A stretch of 64,000 nucleotides of DNA. Origin: Grifola frondosa (taxonomy: Eukaryota > Basidiomycota > Agaricomycetes > Polyporales > Grifolaceae). The notes below the pieces were generated by a model. The model made no database searches. It was not told where the DNA came from and worked only from the letters and a program-made list of their open reading frames with translations. Positions 59,626-64,000 of this stretch are shown here, in pieces (position 1 is the first letter of the stretch; each line of letters begins with the position of its first letter). The stretch is taken from positions 868,001 through 932,000 of the forward strand of contig LUGG01000005.1 in assembly GCA_001683735.1 (NCBI GenBank). The letters run 5' to 3'. A program made the translations under genes and the position numbers.

Positions 59626-60006
59626 ACATCTAGTGATGTATGTTCAGAACAAAACTGATGATAGATCAGAAATCCAAACGCACCAGGGAGGCTGGGGCCT
59701 TGTAGATGGTATGCACGAATTTTCACAAATCCTAGATGCTAGTCTTTGTGTGAGGACGAATACAGGGTATTCAACGAATGATACTTACGTTGTCTGGGTA
59801 TATAGTCGAGGATGGACGCGACGTGGTGGCCGCCACAAGGTAAACAAAGCCATCTTGCGAGATTTACGAGCCCCGCCCAACTCCGCTCTTTCGCCTCTAC
59901 CACCGACCATCGACTTGGCACATACAGCGTTCTACACACCCACTGCGAGTTGCAGCAACTACTCTTCCAACAATCAAAATCACGGTGGGGAATTGATTTG
60001 ACCACC
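59626..60006. promoter_or_regulatory. Shared promoter of the PPR-like and SR genes
   Basis: 381 bp between divergent start codons. It contains a C/T-rich stretch near 59870-59930. The open frame crossing it on the plus strand (59270-60001) is antisense to the PPR gene and not a gene. Confidence 0.45.
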
Positions 60007-61001
60007 ATGCCTCGCATTTTGTTTGTCAGCGGTTTCCATCCAGCCACTCGCGCCAGGGATCTGGCCTACGAGTTCGAACGGTGAGCCCCCCCAGGACCGT
60101 CCAATATCAACGATTTTCTCATCATTCCTATCTGTAGCTATGGCCCTTTAGTTCGCTGTGACGTACCGGCGCCTCGTAACCCGCACGCGAATTCCAATCC
60201 GTGAGTGTCTCCCTTTGTGTATTTCACCCTCCTTGCTCTAGTCGAGTCGCATCGGATCTCCCCCGCGCGCAATCCCACCTCGTGCGAGAGCTTTCCGCGT
60301 TCGTTCTTCGCTGCCGTCGTCGAGCCACTCCTGCGAATGGATTCATCTGCGGACCGCGGAGCATCGTCTTTTTTTGGAGAGCAATCCCTTTCGATCGTTC
60401 GATGTGCGCCCGAGAACCACCGTCGCTCAACGTGCCTTCCTCTCCCCTCGATCCATGTCGCAGTTATGCCTTCGTTGAGTTTCGTAGCCAGCGCGATGCT
60501 GAGGATGCTTACTATGACATGTACGTGTCGCGTTGCAATCCTGTACGATGCTACGTCTAACGGGATAAATCCAGGCATGGAAGGAGTTTTGAAGGTTCAC
60601 GTCTGAGCATTCAAGTGAGAATAAGTTGCTTACGTTGAGGAGCCGCATACTGACCTACAAACTTCTTCAGTGGGCGAAGAATCCGCCGTCGTCTGTCTGG
60701 CGTTACGACAGGAGATCACCACCCCGCGCCGTGATCGTGATCGTTCTCGTAGCCCCCGTCGTCGGAGTGACCGAGACGGAGGAGATCGTGAGCGTGAGCG
60801 TGAGCGCGAAAGAGATGAGCGCGATAAGGAGAGAGATGGTGATCGGGATAGGGACAGGAGGAGGAAGAGCAAGAGTCCTGAGCGCAGGAGAAGCTCTAGC
60901 CCTGAAAGACGGGTGAAGGAAGACAGGGCGAGGACCCCCCTCCTTTGGAAGAACCTAAAAAAGATGAAGACAGTGCTCAGACACCGCCTTATGACCACTA
61001 G
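60007..61001 (+). CDS. SR-family splicing factor (RRM plus RS domain)
   Basis: An RNA-binding protein acting in pre-mRNA splicing. Five exons: 60007-60080, 60138-60200, 60464-60521, 60575-60614 and 60671-61001, all with GT-AG borders. The RRM reads ILFVSGFHPATRARDLAYEF, YGPLVRCDVP and YAFVEFRSQRDAEDAYYDMH, GRSFEGSRLSIQWAKNPP, with RNP1-like and RNP2-like strands visible. The C terminus is an Arg-Ser/Arg-Glu domain (RRDRDRSRSPRRRSDRDGGD, RERERERERDERD, SKSPERRRSSSPERR). Two single-base losses in C/G runs (near 60725 and 60936) disrupt the frame; restoring them gives an ending EEPKKDEDSAQTPPYDH and a stop at 60999-61001. The intron at 60201-60463 is long for this genome. Confidence 0.8.
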
Positions 61002-61459
61002 ATTCCCACTTTTGCTCTTTTTTTTGAAGTTGGTATCCACAGCGAGTATATGACTGACTGAGTTACATGGCTTTGCTACCTCTGTGATGTAGTTGGAACT
61101 CAATGAGCAAAAATTGCATACGCGTGCACAAGGCCTCATTGAACCTATTGCTTGCATTACTGAGTACTGATTGGTACTGGTAGCGACAGCAAGAACATTA
61201 GCATCAGCCCTTAGCTACGAATGTCCGCGTTCGTCCTCCGCAGAATTATTCAGATTGCCAACGTTTACCGTGAAACCTCTACTAAGTACATAGCTATACA
61301 GGCTCCTGGACAGACTCCAGACTCGTGTTTCCTTTGATGCGTGACTGGGAACGAGTCTAATATTTTGTCGAGCGCTCGGCGTTACATATAGCAGACAGTC
61401 TCCTGCTGCCTGTGTCCTCTCACAACGCTCCCTGCCGCAGGATCGACTTCATAGCGGGA
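61002..61459. promoter_or_regulatory. Intergenic region upstream of UTP10
   Basis: 458 bp with no frame or repeat. It holds the 3' end of the SR transcript and the promoter of the UTP10 gene. No motif identified. Confidence 0.35.
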
Positions 61460-64000
61460 ATGGTGTCTAGTCTTGCAGCCCAGCTAGCTCAAGGAGCATC
61501 TCTTAATTCTTCGTTTTTGCTTGACAATGCTCGGCGAAAGGCTTCAGAGTCCTACCTTTTCTCTGCTCAGGAAGCCCGCCAACATGATCTCGACTCGATA
61601 CATGCTTTAGGTGTCAATGGCTTTTTGCAGCTCAAGACTTTGGATCCTTCTCTGCGTAGCTATGATCGGGTCTTATTCTCTGATGCGGGCAAGGCTATGG
61701 ACCGAACTCTCCAATCGGCAGACGTCGTCGCCGAACTGGACCGCAACCTCGCCTCTTTTCTACCTCTCCTAGGTCCCTACTTAATGGATGCTCCCACAGG
61801 GAAGGTGCTTGAGTGGTTAGTACGGCGGTTCAGGTACGCGACCAATTTGTACAGGCATGATTTCATATTGAACAGATGTGAAGGGTCAACGAATTCAATA
61901 TGAAAGACGTCCTCAAGTTGTTCTTGCCCTATCATGAATCTCCGCATTTCACAAAAATGGTCACCATCTTGCACATTGTGTATGTTCTATGGTCCTCACA
62001 TTTATTTGGGATCTCTGACTTCCTCGGCAGCGACCAATCTCCGTTTCGCTTTCTACTAGCACACAAATCCACCGCAAAACCACTCTATCGTAGCCTGCTT
62101 ATCAAGGAAATGCTGCGCAATACTGATTTGGCACGTTTTGTCGCCGATCTTTTGCCTGCAGCTCTGAGAGAAGGTGGCGCTGGAGCACACAGGACTTTGA
62201 TTGCCTTTCACATTGGCACGCTGCTCGAATTTATTGCACAGAGCAAGACGTTAGACGAGGGCATCATTGCGTTCTTGTTGCCTGCAGCGATGGAGCCCTT
62301 GCAACTCGCACAGGATCCTGAGTCGAGTGTAAAATCAACCGTGTTGCAAGAGTCGATTGTAAGCTATGCATATCTTCTTTGAAGACTGCTAACTGACATC
62401 TGTTCCAAGTTGGGAAGTTTTCTGCTTCTGGCTGCGCTATCTCAGAAGTGTCATTTTTCCGCTAAGGCTCTCAAAGCTATCGTTGGCACGGTTTTGTCGT
62501 GCAAAGATCGCGTTTCACCGAAACACCTGGTGCGGACAGTAATATCCGTCTGTGCCCCGCAAGACGATATCGAGAAGTTCTCGAGCAGTGTTGTAAAGGA
62601 AATACTCAAATTTCGGTGTGTGCATATTACGTGGCGTTTTGTTGCAGCAATATTGACATAAAATGTAGAAACGTTGACGATGAATGCAAGCAAGGGATGG
62701 CGTGGGTAGGAGCGGAAAAGTTTCTTAACCCATTAACTAATGGTCTCATCTCTCGGTCAGTTCAATTTTATCACTGAGGTTTGCCCGATCGCTCTAAACA
62801 TATCTAAGCTTGACCGATGACGGCGCTGTCGCTCTTCTCACCTCTATCCTTACTTGCTCCGAGGTACCGTCGGTCGTCCTTCGCCACGCAGCATCAAAAC
62901 TCCTCCAGCTGCTCATGAACGATATAGCAGCTGACAGTGCTGAGTCGATGGTTGCGCGGCGATTGTTGTCTCAACTTCACCAGCGGCATTTGAGAGTTGT
63001 TCAGCAGATATGCGAAGACGCAGTTAAGGATGATGACAGCCGACGAGAGATTATTGAGCAGCTTGTACTTTCCCTGGTGTGTATCTTGCAGGTTTTTTTC
63101 CCCTCGCGATACTGAAAGTCTCAGTAGGCGTTACCGGGAACTACATCTGGAGACAGGCAAATTAGCGACATGATCGTTGCTTCCGCAAATGCAGACGCGA
63201 GTATTCGCGTTGGTGCCGTGCGAGACTTGCTGAAAGCACTCGCAAGTGAGAATGTTCCCGTTGCAGATGTCGTAAGTACAAGTCGCTGGATTACGAGTTA
63301 CTCTATTCACTTTTTCTGGATGCAATCAGGAGCCCGTCAAATCTGTGCTGAGGTTATGTATCCATGACACCAATTCACGTGTACTGCATGAGCTGTACGA
63401 AGTGGGCCAGGAACAAGTCGTCCCCATCCTTCTCCAGGATGGTGAGACCTACGTCATATCCATGCGGGACATTCTGCACGGCACCAATGCGAAGTCATCC
63501 AGGGATATTGTTCGGTTGCATCTCACTTTCTTGGACCAGTATTTCTTCCCGGCTGCGTACGAGCAAAACGCGCAGCTTGCAGCTCGTGTGATTGACCAAC
63601 TCGTGTTTCCTTACCTCCTGTTCTCTAAGCCGAAGCACAAGACCACAAACATGGTGTGGTCAATCCTGGAGGCTGGCGAAGGAAACGTCGACAAGATGTC
63701 AATCGGTCGGCATGAGCTGCTGGGAGGATGTGTTGATGCTGTGAGGTGGGAACAGGCTAGACACCCGACGGGAACCCAGAAGGACAGCGCAGATTCGAAT
63801 GTGGCGCTGCTCACGAAAATCAATATGGCACTTGCTTCCAAGATCTCTGGTGAGCTGACATTCTTCTCGACATGTACTCGCTTCATAATTGTTTCTCTAT
63901 AGATAACATCCTGGCATCCAACTCATATTTGGATCATTTCGAGGCACTACTTGCGAAACTGCATGACGCCAATCATTTTGCTCGAAACCTCAGCTATCTC
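61460..64000 (+). CDS. UTP10: UTP10/HEATR1, U3 snoRNP protein, 5' part
   Basis: A giant HEAT-repeat protein of the small-subunit processome needed for early 18S rRNA processing and Pol I transcription in the nucleolus. It starts MVSSLAAQLAQGASLNSSFL, the conserved N terminus of fungal UTP10. Then come DNARRKASESYLFSAQEARQ, SIHALGVNGFLQL, PLLGPYLMDAPTGKVLEWLV, RRFRVNEFNMKDVLKLFLPY and HESPHFTKMVTILHI. Helical repeats continue through LIKEMLRNTDLARFVADLLP, KALKAIVGTVLSCKDRVSPK, MIVASANADASIRVGAVRDL and DQYFFPAAYEQNAQLAARVI. Introns lie at about 61835-61887, 61977-62030, 62358-62409, 62615-62665, 62759-62814, 63091-63166, 63273-63330 and 63849-63901. The gene continues past the window end; family members are about 1,800-2,000 residues, so well over half is missing. 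Confidence 0.88.

Noticed and set aside
59270..60001. 243-codon open frame on the plus strand
   Set aside because: Antisense to the PPR-like gene and its promoter; composition follows the opposite coding strand.

Overview
The window is nuclear DNA from a filamentous basidiomycete, most likely an agaricomycete. Protein-coding genes are split by many 45-70 bp GT-AG introns. The recognisable genes (UTP10, an SR splicing factor, the complex I LYR subunit NDUFA6, PDAP1/PP28) and the transposon set (Plavaka-type and Tc1/mariner DNA transposons, a Helitron, copia, a DIRS-like element with a tyrosine recombinase, an NDC10/GCR1_C element) fit that group. No tRNA, rRNA or CRISPR array was found. All identifications come from reading the sequence against remembered family motifs; no search was run.

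Bases 1 to about 52,550 are a nested transposon graveyard. At 1430-12476 sits an 11 kb DNA transposon with short inverted ends. It holds a Plavaka-type transposase, a divergently transcribed second gene, and intron-containing fragments of two host genes, the mating cell-fusion protein PRM1 and a kinesin. From 16.4 to 23.2 kb four copies of one copia LTR in alternating orientation bracket pieces of copia coding sequence and a decayed NDC10/GCR1_C gene. A Helitron on the minus strand (23.2 to about 31.1 kb) entered the last LTR between A and T; it encodes a Rep/PIF1 helicase and ends in a USP-like cysteine-protease domain. Its 5' flank carries a minisatellite whose units fold as hairpins. A C-rich low-complexity tract with a CACTG-ended MITE follows (32.7-35 kb). 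Then comes an AT-rich desert (35.5-47.8 kb) with a Tc1/mariner fossil, several MITEs, a second Helitron end and a second, older Plavaka-like fossil. A DIRS-like element occupies 48.1-52.1 kb.

Bases 52.5-64 kb are ordinary gene space: a lysine-rich nuclear-type protein (+), NDUFA6 (-) divergent from PDAP1/PP28 (+), a large PPR-like mitochondrial protein (-) divergent from an SR-family splicing factor (+), and the 5' part of UTP10 (+), cut by the window end. These are housekeeping functions (respiration, splicing, ribosome biogenesis).

Two kinds of damage overlay the sequence. Transposon genes carry stops and catalytic-residue losses that look like C-to-T change at CpG, as expected from methylation-driven decay or RIP-like mutation. 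Separately, even the housekeeping genes lack single bases, often in C or G runs, which suggests uncorrected indel errors in the assembly. Frameshifts in this window therefore should not by themselves be read as pseudogenes.
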